The notes under the pieces are model-generated. The model was not told where the DNA came from and searched no databases. It was given only the letters and a program-made list of their open reading frames with translations. Source: Enterobacter cloacae subsp. cloacae ATCC 13047 (lineage in GTDB: Bacteria; Pseudomonadota; Gammaproteobacteria; Enterobacterales; Enterobacteriaceae). From it: 64,000 bases of DNA. Positions 1-8,231 of this stretch are shown piece after piece. The stretch's first letter is position 1; each line of letters begins with the position of its first letter. The stretch covers positions 4,364,216 through 4,428,215 of the forward strand of contig NC_014121.1 in the NCBI RefSeq assembly GCF_000025565.1. The letters are read 5' to 3'. A program made the position numbers and the translations under genes.

Positions 1-791
1 TTACTGAACAGCAGCCAGGGCTCCCGCGCGCTACTGCGGTGTTCCCGCTGTGTTTTCGGCATCCCCCCTTTTCCCTGACGCCCTGCGTCAGGGCGCTTAT
101 GCAGATAGAACCGGCCGTAACAGGGCGTTCGTGGTTTACGGGACAGGACACCGTAACCCACGCAGACCGGTTGTCCGGTAGCCTCAAGCTCACTGATTTT
201 CATCCACTTTTTATCTCCGTCCAGCCGGAAGCTGATGCAGCCCCTGACCCTGCCGGTGAAGCTCCAGCCCAGCTGGCTGACATGCCGGAACCAGTCTGTC
301 CGGAAGCCTGCATCCGTAATGATGGTGACGGCTTTATCTTTCGGGATGGCATCATGCAGGCGGTCAAGGAAGCGGCATTGTACATCGCTGTTCTGCGCCA
401 GCTCTGCGGGGACAACCTCACTCATAAGCGGCAGTGAGCGACCATTACAGACCAGGCTTGCCTGCAGAAGATACCAGTTCCTGTCATGCCAGCCTGTCCA
501 GTCGACAGCAATCACACAGAAGGGCATCAGGGAGGTGATGGTATGTGTGAGCAGATGCTGAATACGGGGAATATCCCGGTGAAGGGCGGTATTACCCAGG
601 GCACGGTCAACACGTTTAATTTTATTTTTGACGTGCGCCCTGCCGGGAAGAGAGCGACCAAGGCTGGTCAGGGTCAGATCCGCACCGTGCGTGAGGGCAA
701 CGGCCATGGAAACAAGGACATTAATCCGGAAGCTGTGAACGTCCGGTAAAGACGCGGAGAAAAATTTCTGGCAGACTGTCTGTAAAGGCAC
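1..791 (-). CDS. IS4-family transposase, partial (C-terminus outside window)
   Basis: DDE transposase of the IS4 family, IS10 group, which would catalyse cut-and-paste transposition of the element. The visible part encodes about the first 263 of 391 residues, judged by comparison with the complete copy at 35337-36512. It includes the IAVDWTGW and ITDAGF motifs that carry the first two acidic catalytic residues in this family. The start is GTG in both copies. Nothing in the visible part is disrupted. Whether the gene is intact cannot be judged, because its C-terminus with the YREK-type motif is outside the window. Confidence 0.85.
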   Translation of the reverse strand, partial: MPLQTVCQKFFSASLPDVHSFRINVLVSMAVALTHGADLTLTSLGRSLPGRAHVKNKIKRVDRALGNTALHRDIPRIQHLLTHTITSLMPFCVIAVDWTGWHDRNWYLLQASLVCNGRSLPLMSEVVPAELAQNSDVQCRFLDRLHDAIPKDKAVTIITDAGFRTDWFRHVSQLGWSFTGRVRGCISFRLDGDKKWMKISELEATGQPVCVGYGVLSRKPRTPCYGRFYLHKRPDAGRQGKGGMPKTQREHRSSAREPWLLFS

Positions 792-871
792 GATGAGGTC
801 TCTTCTGATTTGTTAGCGCAACCAGTAGATCACACTTCATCGTGCTTTTCATTTTTCTGGGGAACCCTCAG
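1..871 (-). mobile_element. IS4-family (IS10-like) insertion sequence, truncated by window edge
   Basis: This is the transposase-proximal part of an insertion sequence whose other end lies before the window. It matches 35722-36592 of the complete copy with four substitutions that I could see (window positions near 207, 377, 462 and 555). The terminal inverted repeat ends at 871 with ...AACCCTCAG, which read inward on the minus strand begins CTGAGGGTTCCCCAG, like the IS10 ends. The next bases, CCCAAAGGG (872-880), are the apex of a REP-like hairpin. Confidence 0.9.
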
Positions 872-930
872 CCCAAAGGGAGAGGGAACGCGATCACCCT
901 CTCCCTTTGGGAGAGGGCCGGGGTGAGGGA
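872..930. repeat. REP-like palindromic repeat pair, interrupted by the IS
   Basis: The segment starts with half a hairpin (CCCAAAGGGAGAGGG) whose other half must lie beyond the IS. It then has a complete hairpin, CCCTCTCCC-TTT-GGGAGAGGG, followed by the tail CCGGGGTGAGGG. The same units recur near 16351, 30709, 35257 and 48091, always between genes. The position after the last operon gene suggests a transcription-end or mRNA-stabilising role, but this is inference. Confidence 0.8.
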
Positions 931-937
931 AAAACAG

Positions 938-2578
938 CTAGTAAAGCGTCTTCTGCGGCGGCCCGGCAAACTTCAGCGCGCCAATTTGTCCCATCCGCAC
1001 TTCCACTACCGACGGTCCCGGCATCGCCAGCGCTTCCGTCATCACCGCATCAAAATCCTCTGCCCGCTCAACGCTCCATGACTGCAGGCCAATCGCCTGT
1101 GCCAACAGGGTAAAGTCCGGCGTATGCAGCTCGTTATAGTACTGACGGCCACCGAAATATTTGTCCTGTATACCGCGCATCACGCCGTAGCCGCCGTCAT
1201 TCATGATAAGCAACGTCACGTTGGCCTTCTCCTGCGCCAGCGTCGCCAGTTCGCCCAGATTCAGGCTCAGACCGCCGTCCCCCACCAGCCCCACCACTTT
1301 GCGCTGTGGGTTGGCAATCGCGGTGCCAATCGCCATCGGCAGACCCATGCCAATTGCCCCGGCCAGAGAGTGAATATTCATCAGCGGCCCCCTGGCGCGG
1401 AACAGTCGGCTGCCCCACAGGCTACCGGAAACGGTAATATCGCGCACCAGCAGACCATCTTCAGGTAGCGCTTTCTCTATGGCATCGTTGAGTTGCGCAT
1501 AGACGCCGCACTGTTCACGCAGCCCACGTTCTGCCTGTGTCACCGCCTCCTGAACCAGACCATCCCACTGAGCATTCCCCCATTCACGCCCCTGTGCTTT
1601 TTCAGCCAGCGCGCTCAGCAACGCTGAGCAGTCGGCTACCAGCGTGTTATCCATCAGATAGTTACGGCTTGCCGCCGCCGGGTCGATATCGATCTGTACG
1701 CGCGGAGAAGGCAGTTCGAGCGTCCATGAACGGGTCTCATTGCTGCGCAGACGTGAACCGGCGATCAGCGTAAAGTCACACTGCGCGATCAGCGCTTCAA
1801 CCGATGGCGAGTTGTGGAATGCCCGCAGGCTGGCGCGATGGCTGTCCGGCAGTACGCCGCGCGCGTGAGTGCTGGAGATCACGGTGATACCTGCATCCGC
1901 CAGCTTTTTCACTGCGTCCGCGCAGCCCAGCGCACCGCCGCCCAGCCACAGCAGCGGCTGTTTCGCCTGCTTGAGTTGCGCCCAAAGCGCATTAACACTC
2001 CCGACATCTACCGGCGAAACCGACGCCGGTTTCACCGGAGCGGTCACCAGCGACAGCGGAATTTTCGCGCCCTGAATATCAATCGGGATCTCCACGGAGA
2101 CCGGCCCGCACGGCGGCGTCTGCGCCTCCTGAATCGCTTTATGCAAAATCGCTATCGCCTGACTGGCATTGCTGATGCGATACGCCCGTTTTGAGCTGGC
2201 CTTCAGGAAAGTCAGCTGGTCGCGGGTTTCATGGATAAACCCGGTGTCGGCATCCAGCCAGGCTTTTTCTACCTGCCCGGTCAGGTGCAGCAGCGGCGTG
2301 CAGGCGTTCATCGCCTCCACCAGCGCGCCTACGGCGTTACCCGCGCCCGCGCCGGTGCTGGTCAGCGCCACGCCAAGGCCGGAAAAACGTCCGTGGGCAT
2401 CAGCCATGGTGACAGACCCCGCTTCGCCGCGTGCCGGTACAAAGCGGATGTTGCCGCGCTGCCCTACTGCATCCGCGATGGGCAGGTTGTGAATAGAGAT
2501 GACGCCGTAGATGGCCTCAACCTGATACTGCTCCAGCGTTCTGGCGATGGCGTCGCCGACGGTTATCATTTCGCTCAT
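938..2578 (-). CDS. Thiamine-diphosphate-dependent decarboxylase/acetolactate synthase-like enzyme
   Basis: A 546-residue ThDP enzyme with the three-domain layout of acetolactate synthase and benzoylformate or indolepyruvate decarboxylases. Glu52 in the ARGEAG motif is the expected cofactor-activating glutamate. The ThDP/metal motif starts GDGG at 433-435 and ends at N460-D461. It is the last gene of the leftward operon, 13 bases downstream of the aldehyde dehydrogenase gene. A natural reading is that it decarboxylates a 2-oxo acid to an aldehyde, which the neighbour then oxidises. The substrate cannot be read from sequence; a carboligase role is also possible. Confidence 0.85.
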   Translation of the reverse strand: MSEMITVGDAIARTLEQYQVEAIYGVISIHNLPIADAVGQRGNIRFVPARGEAGSVTMADAHGRFSGLGVALTSTGAGAGNAVGALVEAMNACTPLLHLTGQVEKAWLDADTGFIHETRDQLTFLKASSKRAYRISNASQAIAILHKAIQEAQTPPCGPVSVEIPIDIQGAKIPLSLVTAPVKPASVSPVDVGSVNALWAQLKQAKQPLLWLGGGALGCADAVKKLADAGITVISSTHARGVLPDSHRASLRAFHNSPSVEALIAQCDFTLIAGSRLRSNETRSWTLELPSPRVQIDIDPAAASRNYLMDNTLVADCSALLSALAEKAQGREWGNAQWDGLVQEAVTQAERGLREQCGVYAQLNDAIEKALPEDGLLVRDITVSGSLWGSRLFRARGPLMNIHSLAGAIGMGLPMAIGTAIANPQRKVVGLVGDGGLSLNLGELATLAQEKANVTLLIMNDGGYGVMRGIQDKYFGGRQYYNELHTPDFTLLAQAIGLQSWSVERAEDFDAVMTEALAMPGPSVVEVRMGQIGALKFAGPPQKTLY

Positions 2579-2591
2579 TGCTCACCCTTTC

Positions 2592-4067
2592 TCAGTCGCA
2601 CCAGTGGTTGACGCTGTTACCCGTCGCCAGATAAATGCTCTTTTGCTGCATCCAGGCTTTCAGCCCCTGAATGCCCTTCTCGCGGCCCAGACCGCTCTCT
2701 TTAAAGCCCCCGAACGGGGTCGAAATCGCAAATACTTTGTAGGTGTTGATCCACACCGTGCCGGCCTCAAGCTGTTCGCTTAAGCGCAGCGCGCGCCCGG
2801 TATCGCGTGTCCAGATCCCGGCGGCCAGGCCGTAAACCGAGTCGTTGGCCTCGCGGATAAGCGAGGTTTCATCGCGAAACGGCATCGCCACCAGCACCGG
2901 GCCAAAGATCTCCTCCTGGCAGACACGGGCGCTGTTGCTCAGCCCTTCGATAATCGTTGGCAGGAAGAAGCTGCCGCTTGCCAGTGTGGGATCGGCCGGG
3001 ATCTCTCCACCGCACAGCACGCGGCCCTCTTCACGCTTTGCCAGCTCAACGTACGCCTGTACGCTCTGACGATGTTTTTCATTGATCAGCGGCCCAACGT
3101 GGACACCGTCGGTAAACGGATGTCCGACGCGCAGACCGCGGGTTAACTCCAGCAGCCGCGCCATCAGCGGGGCGTAAAGGCTCTCGTGGATAAACAGCCG
3201 TGAACCGGCGATGCACGCCTGCCCCGCCGAGCTGAAAATGCCGTAGCAGATCCCGCGCGCGGCCTGCTCGATATCCGCATCCTCCAGCACGATAGTCGGC
3301 GATTTTCCGCCCAGCTCCAGCGATGCCGGGATCAGTTTTTCCGCCGCCACGTGGGCCAGGTGACGGCCCGTGGTGGTACCGCCGGTAAAGGAAATTTTGC
3401 GTACCTTAGGGTGGCGTGCCAGCGCGTCGCCAATCACCGAGCCTTTGCCCGGTAGCACGCTCAGCAGCCCGGCGGGCAGCCCGGCCTGTTCAAATATCCG
3501 CGCCAGCTCCAGCGCCATCAGCGGCGTGGCTTCGGCGGGCTTGAGGATCACCGCGTTACCCGCGGCAATGGCCGGAGCGACCTTCTGCATCTCGCTGGCA
3601 ATCGGCGAGTTCCACGGCGTGATGGCCGCCACCACGCCGAGCGGCTCATAGCGGCTCAGGGTCAGTAAATCCGGCTGGCGCGGCGTCGGAAGTTCCCCTT
3701 CCAGCAGCTCGCAGGCGGCGGCAAAGTAGCGCGCCGTTCCCGCCGCGCTCATTACCAGCCCACGGGCCTCCGCCAGCGGCTTGCCGTTATCGCGGCTCTG
3801 CATCTGCGCCAGCTCGTCGACGCGGGATTCAATGAGATCTGCCACCTTGTGCAGGATCTTCGCCCGTGTATGCGGCAGGCTGTGGCGCCAGGCGGGATCG
3901 CGCCACGCGCGCTCGCCGGCCTCGATCGCGTCATGCAGATCGTCGGGACTGGCCGCATTCAACGTCGCGTTGATCGACCCGTCTGCCGGGAAATAGCTCT
4001 GCATCGGGTTGCCGCCACCGTGTCGCCACTGGCCGCCGATAAATATCTTCAGATCGTCCATCGTCAC
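2592..4067 (-). CDS. NAD(P)-dependent aldehyde dehydrogenase
   Basis: A 491-residue member of the ALDH superfamily, which oxidises aldehydes to carboxylic acids. The catalytic residues are visible: Glu251 in LELGGKSP and Cys285 in SAGQACIAG, with the PWNSP and FTGGTTTG cofactor motifs. The length is typical. A second ATG two codons in (MDDL) is an alternative start. It lies 3 bases after the aspartate-dehydrogenase-like gene, so the two are surely co-transcribed. Together with the ThDP decarboxylase it forms a 2-oxo acid to aldehyde to acid sequence; the specific aldehyde is unknown. Confidence 0.9.
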   Translation of the reverse strand: MTMDDLKIFIGGQWRHGGGNPMQSYFPADGSINATLNAASPDDLHDAIEAGERAWRDPAWRHSLPHTRAKILHKVADLIESRVDELAQMQSRDNGKPLAEARGLVMSAAGTARYFAAACELLEGELPTPRQPDLLTLSRYEPLGVVAAITPWNSPIASEMQKVAPAIAAGNAVILKPAEATPLMALELARIFEQAGLPAGLLSVLPGKGSVIGDALARHPKVRKISFTGGTTTGRHLAHVAAEKLIPASLELGGKSPTIVLEDADIEQAARGICYGIFSSAGQACIAGSRLFIHESLYAPLMARLLELTRGLRVGHPFTDGVHVGPLINEKHRQSVQAYVELAKREEGRVLCGGEIPADPTLASGSFFLPTIIEGLSNSARVCQEEIFGPVLVAMPFRDETSLIREANDSVYGLAAGIWTRDTGRALRLSEQLEAGTVWINTYKVFAISTPFGGFKESGLGREKGIQGLKAWMQQKSIYLATGNSVNHWCD

Positions 4068-4070
4068 TCC

Positions 4071-4841
4071 TCAGCTCATGGCCAGCTCGCGGCAGGCGCG
4101 TACCGCGCTGAGTGCCGCCAGGGTGGAGGTTTTCGGGTTAGAGGCAAGCGGCAGGCCGCTTAGCTCCAGATGGAATTCACCAAACGCGCCTTCAACGTGC
4201 AGTGTGTGGGTGTTACGTTTCGTTGACGGGTCGACCATCAGCTGTACGCGCGTGTCGTCCATTCCCACGCCGCCGAGTGCCACGGTGGCCGCCACGTTGG
4301 CGTTGGCCGGAAACAGTCGTGCCGCCTCGCGGGCGCTGCCTTCAAAAAAGACCTGCGCAGCAGTTACCGAATTAAGATCGATAAGCTGCTCGGCATAGCT
4401 GCCGCGCCAGCTGGCTGGGCTTTTACGCGACTGGTAGGTCACGCGCGCCAGCCCGCCCTCTTTCGCCGCCGCCAGCCCGTCGATACCGGCTACCGCCCCG
4501 GAGAGCAGCGTCAGTCTGCCGCCGGCATTGAGCAGGCGCTGATCAAGCGCGCTGTCCGCCAGTGCGCCGGTCGAAATAACCGCCAGATGCCAGCCGCGAC
4601 GTAAAATGTCCTCACCGTACTGCGCTACCGCCTGCTGGCTGGCGCACTCCAGCACCAGGTCGGGCGTTTGCGCGCATTCCTGCGGTGAGGTCAATGCCAC
4701 TACCGCATCACCAAGCTGCGCGTGAATCGCCGCATGATGGGCCTCGCGCGCCACAATCCAGCCGATAGCCACGCCAGCGGGCAGGCGCTCAATCACCGCC
4801 TGCGCCATGGCGCCAAAACCAATCAACATAATCTTTTTCAT
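4071..4841 (-). CDS. Aspartate dehydrogenase-like (NadX/DUF108) NAD(P)-dependent oxidoreductase
   Basis: A 256-residue protein with an N-terminal Rossmann motif (IGFGAMAQAV, residues 7-16) and the C-terminal AspDH signature ADPSTKRNTH-like segment (VDPSTKRNTHTLHVEG). Family members interconvert L-aspartate and iminoaspartate or oxaloacetate with NAD(P). Within an aromatic-degradation operon it more likely handles an amino or imino acid arising from the pathway; that is inference. From memory, Pseudomonas aeruginosa PAO1 has a characterised AspDH (PA3505) beside an aldehyde dehydrogenase and a ThDP decarboxylase, which would be a similar grouping; this needs checking. Confidence 0.8.
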   Translation of the reverse strand: MKKIMLIGFGAMAQAVIERLPAGVAIGWIVAREAHHAAIHAQLGDAVVALTSPQECAQTPDLVLECASQQAVAQYGEDILRRGWHLAVISTGALADSALDQRLLNAGGRLTLLSGAVAGIDGLAAAKEGGLARVTYQSRKSPASWRGSYAEQLIDLNSVTAAQVFFEGSAREAARLFPANANVAATVALGGVGMDDTRVQLMVDPSTKRNTHTLHVEGAFGEFHLELSGLPLASNPKTSTLAALSAVRACRELAMS

Positions 4842-4850
4842 GATGTGTCC

Positions 4851-5645
4851 TTACAGATGGCGGCAAAAGCCGCCGGAAACGTCCAGTGCCGCACCGGTGG
4901 TAAACGAAGCCAGCGGCGAGGCGAGGAACAGCAGCGCCTGCGCGGGCTCCTGCGGCTTGCCGAGACGCGCCATCGGAATACCGCGTTTGCGGGCGATCTC
5001 CGCCGTCCACTCCGGCCAGCTCTGGCTTTTGTCTGTCCGGTTTTCAAAGCGACGCTGCCACTGCCCGGACTCCACCATGCCAAGCAATATCGAATTCACG
5101 CGGATGCCTTTGCCCACCAGCTCTTTTGAGAGCGTCAGCGTCATATTCAACAGCGCGGCGCGGGCGGCAGAGGTGGCAATCATGTGCTCCTCCGGCTGCA
5201 GCGCCAGCAGGGAGTTCACGCAGGTGATGGAAGCGATGTCGGACTGCGCCAGCAAAGGCTGAAACGCCTGCACCGGGTTGATCACGCCAAACAGTTTGAG
5301 TTCAGCTTCATGCAGCCACGCCTCGCGCGGGGTGTCATGAAAGTGCGCCACGTATCCCTGCCCGGCGTTGTTGATCAGCATGTCCACGGCACCAAAGCGC
5401 ACCTGAACGGCATCCGCGAAGGCCTGCATCTCGTCAGCGTTCAGCACGTCGCAGCGATAAGAGAAAACCTCCCCGTCGGGGTATTCGTTATGCAGCGCGG
5501 CATGGGCGCTGGCGAGGCGATCCGGATCGCGGCCACAGAAGGCCACTTTTGCCCCCTCGCCCAGCAGCAGGCGTAGCGTTTCAAAGCCAATACCAGAAGA
5601 ACCGCCGGTGACGACCGCTACGCGTCCGTCAATTTGTGCATTCAT
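4851..5645 (-). CDS. SDR-family protein with substituted catalytic Tyr/Lys
   Basis: A 264-residue short-chain dehydrogenase/reductase fold. The cofactor motif TGGSSGIG (13-20), NNAG (92-95) and Ser145 are present. The catalytic Tyr, expected 13 residues after the Ser, is Thr158 (codon 5172-5174), and the Lys four residues later is Arg162. The classical YxxxK is therefore TxxxR. The start MNAQIDGRV is chosen because homology begins there; it overlaps the upstream hydrolase gene by 17 bases. It may be a reductase with an altered mechanism, or a non-redox lyase or hydratase-like SDR. A canonical SDR (11222-11971) is available in the same operon for diol dehydrogenation. Confidence 0.85.
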   Translation of the reverse strand: MNAQIDGRVAVVTGGSSGIGFETLRLLLGEGAKVAFCGRDPDRLASAHAALHNEYPDGEVFSYRCDVLNADEMQAFADAVQVRFGAVDMLINNAGQGYVAHFHDTPREAWLHEAELKLFGVINPVQAFQPLLAQSDIASITCVNSLLALQPEEHMIATSAARAALLNMTLTLSKELVGKGIRVNSILLGMVESGQWQRRFENRTDKSQSWPEWTAEIARKRGIPMARLGKPQEPAQALLFLASPLASFTTGAALDVSGGFCRHL

Positions 5646-6402
5646 CGCGCACCTCTTCGTTAATACGTAAAAGCTGTTGGTTAAAAAACGCGTCATTATC
5701 GAGATAGCTGGCATGTCCCGCCTGGGCAATGGCGATAAACGGCATGCCGTAGCGCAGCGCCAGCCCCTGCACCAGCTCGGGTTGCGTGATCGCATCCTGC
5801 TCGCCGCACCACACTTCAAAGTTGCCTGAATAGCGCTTCAGCCAGCCATGAATATCGTCGTGCGCCAGCATCCACGCGGCGGCGAGGTAGCCCTCGGGGC
5901 GAAGCCTGCGCATGCCCGCTGCCACGGTGGCGATATCCGCTTCACGCGCGCCGGGACGCAGCAGTTTTGCGGCGCGGGTCTGCGCGAGGATTTCGCCGCC
6001 GAGTGCCATCTGCTGCTCGCGACTGCGCCAGACCTGCTCGCGCTGCTCCGGCGCGGCCTGGCCGTAACCTTGCGCGGCGTCCGCCAGCACCAGATGCAGC
6101 ACTCGATCCGGATATTTCGCCGCAAAGGCGCTGGCAACCAGTGCCCCGAGTGAATGGCCCACCAGCACCGCCTGCCACACGCCAGCCCGGTCAAGCATCG
6201 CCGCCAGCGCATCGGCGTAATCCCCCGCGTTCGCCCGTTCCGCGGCCAGCATCGGGCTTTCGCCATAACCGGGCATGTCCCACGCCAGCACGCGAAAACC
6301 GTTCAGCGCCATCTGCTTGTGCCAGGAGGCTGCGCCAGAGCTGATCCCGTGCAGCAGCATCAGCGGAATGCCGCTTCCCTGTTCACGAAAACCCGTCATC
6401 AT
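5629..6402 (-). CDS. Alpha/beta-fold hydrolase
   Basis: A 257-residue alpha/beta hydrolase with the oxyanion HG (19-20), nucleophile elbow VGHSLG with Ser84, a late acidic residue (GEQDAITQ) and catalytic His in AGHASYLDN. In extradiol pathways this family cleaves the C-C bond of the meta-cleavage product; others are esterases or lactonases. The motif GHSLG is less typical of meta-cleavage hydrolases (often GNSxGG), so esterase or lactonase activity is an open alternative. It sits 6 bases after the cupin gene. Confidence 0.85.
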   Translation of the reverse strand: MMTGFREQGSGIPLMLLHGISSGAASWHKQMALNGFRVLAWDMPGYGESPMLAAERANAGDYADALAAMLDRAGVWQAVLVGHSLGALVASAFAAKYPDRVLHLVLADAAQGYGQAAPEQREQVWRSREQQMALGGEILAQTRAAKLLRPGAREADIATVAAGMRRLRPEGYLAAAWMLAHDDIHGWLKRYSGNFEVWCGEQDAITQPELVQGLALRYGMPFIAIAQAGHASYLDNDAFFNQQLLRINEEVRDECTN

Positions 6403-6408
6403 GCCCCC

Positions 6409-6939
6409 TTAGTTCCGCTTCACTTTCGAGAGCGGATGGTCCGCCGGGTAGGTCGGAATTTCCGGCTTGTTGGTGCCCAGCATGACGCACATCAGCGCCT
6501 CTTCTTCGCCGTGGTTAAACAGCCCGCGATAGATCCCCGGCGGAACGGAGATCAGGTCACGCTCGCGCAGCACGGTTTCGGTGTAGTTATCGCCGTCCTG
6601 GATCATCAGCGTGATCTGCCCTTTGAGCATGAAGAACACCTCTTCCACATCGTCGTGCAGGTGCAGCGGCCCTTCGCACTTCGACGGCAGTACCATGGTG
6701 GAAAAGGTAAAATGCTCCGCCTGTACGGTGTTGGTGTCGCTCGCCACGCCGGTAGCACCGGTGCCGATATAGCGCATCTGCGCGCGGCGGTATTTCGGGT
6801 CAAAATCGGCCTGGAACTTCAGCGCGTTCCAGTCGTATTTGCGGCCCTCAAAGCGCGCAATACGGGACTCGACCCACTCTTCCATCGTCAGGTGGTCAGG
6901 TTTGATGCCAGATGGGTTGGTTACGGTTGAATCAGTCAT
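6409..6939 (-). CDS. Cupin-domain protein
   Basis: A 176-residue single-domain cupin. The metal-binding pattern HLHDDVEE followed by the MLKGQ strand is visible in the middle of the protein, with the second cupin motif (PPGIYRGLFNH) downstream. Small cupins in catabolic operons are dioxygenases, isomerases, decarboxylases or binding proteins. The His-X-His-X(3-4)-Glu pattern supports a bound divalent metal. It lies between the MFS transporter (10-base gap) and the hydrolase. The substrate is unknown. Confidence 0.8.
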   Translation of the reverse strand: MTDSTVTNPSGIKPDHLTMEEWVESRIARFEGRKYDWNALKFQADFDPKYRRAQMRYIGTGATGVASDTNTVQAEHFTFSTMVLPSKCEGPLHLHDDVEEVFFMLKGQITLMIQDGDNYTETVLRERDLISVPPGIYRGLFNHGEEEALMCVMLGTNKPEIPTYPADHPLSKVKRN

Positions 6940-6949
6940 GACACTCTCC

Positions 6950-8206
6950 TCAGTAACGTCTCAGCAGCGGCAGTAACAGGACGCAGCCCACCGCCGCCAT
7001 CACCGCCAGAAAAATCAGCCCGGAATCCATGCTGTGGGTGAAGGCGATAAGCGCGCCCATCACCGCTGGCGACAGCGCGCCCGCAAAGTTTCCCAGCCCG
7101 TTGAAAATGCCGCCCGCCGTGGCGCTCACCCGTGGATGGGTGGCCTTTGCCAGCAGGGCGAAAATGTTGGGTGCCCCGGTGCCCCACATGAATGTGCTGA
7201 AGCTCATCGCCGCAATGATGGTCAGCGGGGTATCGAGGTGCATTACGGCCGTGAGCCCGACAGCGGCCCCCGCCATGGAGATGAAGCAGGCCGCTGCGCG
7301 CTTATCGGCCCGGTCAGAGAGCCATGCGCCAATCACTTCCCCCGCCAGCATGGCGATGAACGGCATCGACGACAGCCAGCCCGCATGCTCCAGATGAATG
7401 CCCTTCCCCTTGATCAGGTAGCCCGGCAGCCAGCCGTTAATGCCCCACAGGTAGGTCAGGAAAGCGATGTTAAAGATGCAGATGATCCAGAAGTGCGGGC
7501 TGACAAACAGCTCGCGCCGTGCAGCACGCCGTTCGTCCCGGGAGGTCTGTGACGTACCGCTCTTCGCCTCCAGACGGATCCCGCGCAGACCGACGCGCAC
7601 GAAGATCAGCACCGGTACGGTCAGCATCGCCATCACGAAGAAGGTGCTCTGCCAGCCGAAGGTGTTCAGCAGCCAGAGTGAGAGCGGGAAGCCAATCGCC
7701 GCCCCTACCGGCGTGCCCAGCAGCCACAGCATGGTGGCGCGCGCCTGCAGATGCTGTGGGAAGTTGTGGCGCACAATGGCGAAGGCCAGCGGGAACAGCG
7801 GCCCCTCCGCCACGCCCAGCAGAATGCGCAGCACGATCATCAGCGTGTAGTTATGGGTAAAGCCCATCGCCACCATCAGCACGCACCACACCACCATCAT
7901 CCCGGTGAGCAGCCGCAGCGGGGCGATTTTGTCCCCCAGCCCACTGAGAAAGACCGATGAAAAGCCGTAGCTCAACAGGAAGGCGCTCATCAGAATGCCG
8001 AGGCGCGTGGTGTCAAAATCGATGCCCATCGCCTGCTGGAAGTGGCCGTCAGAAAACAGCGCGGCAATGCTGATTTTGTCGAAAAACGCCAGCAGCACGC
8101 AGGCCAGCAGCGACAGCGGGATGGCCCAGCGCACCGCTTTTTCAGGCGTGCGGGTCCCCTCACCGCTCGCCTCAACGGGCGCGGTGTTGGTCTCTAATGT
8201 GGTCAT
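6950..8206 (-). CDS. MFS transporter, anion:cation symporter (ACS) type
   Basis: A 418-residue, roughly 12-helix transporter of the major facilitator superfamily. Features such as LLSYGFSSVFLSGLGDK and RILLGVAEGPLFPLA match the ACS branch, which imports organic anions including aromatic acids with protons. Its position inside the Rieske operon suggests that it imports the pathway substrate. A second ACS-type transporter is encoded divergently at 14047-15258, so the locus may take up two related compounds. Substrate assignment is inference. Confidence 0.85.
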   Translation of the reverse strand: MTTLETNTAPVEASGEGTRTPEKAVRWAIPLSLLACVLLAFFDKISIAALFSDGHFQQAMGIDFDTTRLGILMSAFLLSYGFSSVFLSGLGDKIAPLRLLTGMMVVWCVLMVAMGFTHNYTLMIVLRILLGVAEGPLFPLAFAIVRHNFPQHLQARATMLWLLGTPVGAAIGFPLSLWLLNTFGWQSTFFVMAMLTVPVLIFVRVGLRGIRLEAKSGTSQTSRDERRAARRELFVSPHFWIICIFNIAFLTYLWGINGWLPGYLIKGKGIHLEHAGWLSSMPFIAMLAGEVIGAWLSDRADKRAAACFISMAGAAVGLTAVMHLDTPLTIIAAMSFSTFMWGTGAPNIFALLAKATHPRVSATAGGIFNGLGNFAGALSPAVMGALIAFTHSMDSGLIFLAVMAAVGCVLLLPLLRRY

Positions 8207-8231
8207 GTCTCCCCCTACGGGTGCGGGTTAG

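Noticed and set aside
39..749. Rightward open frames of 73-132 codons across the partial IS
   Set aside because: They lie antisense to the transposase and recur identically in the second IS copy; they have no ribosome sites and no family resemblance.
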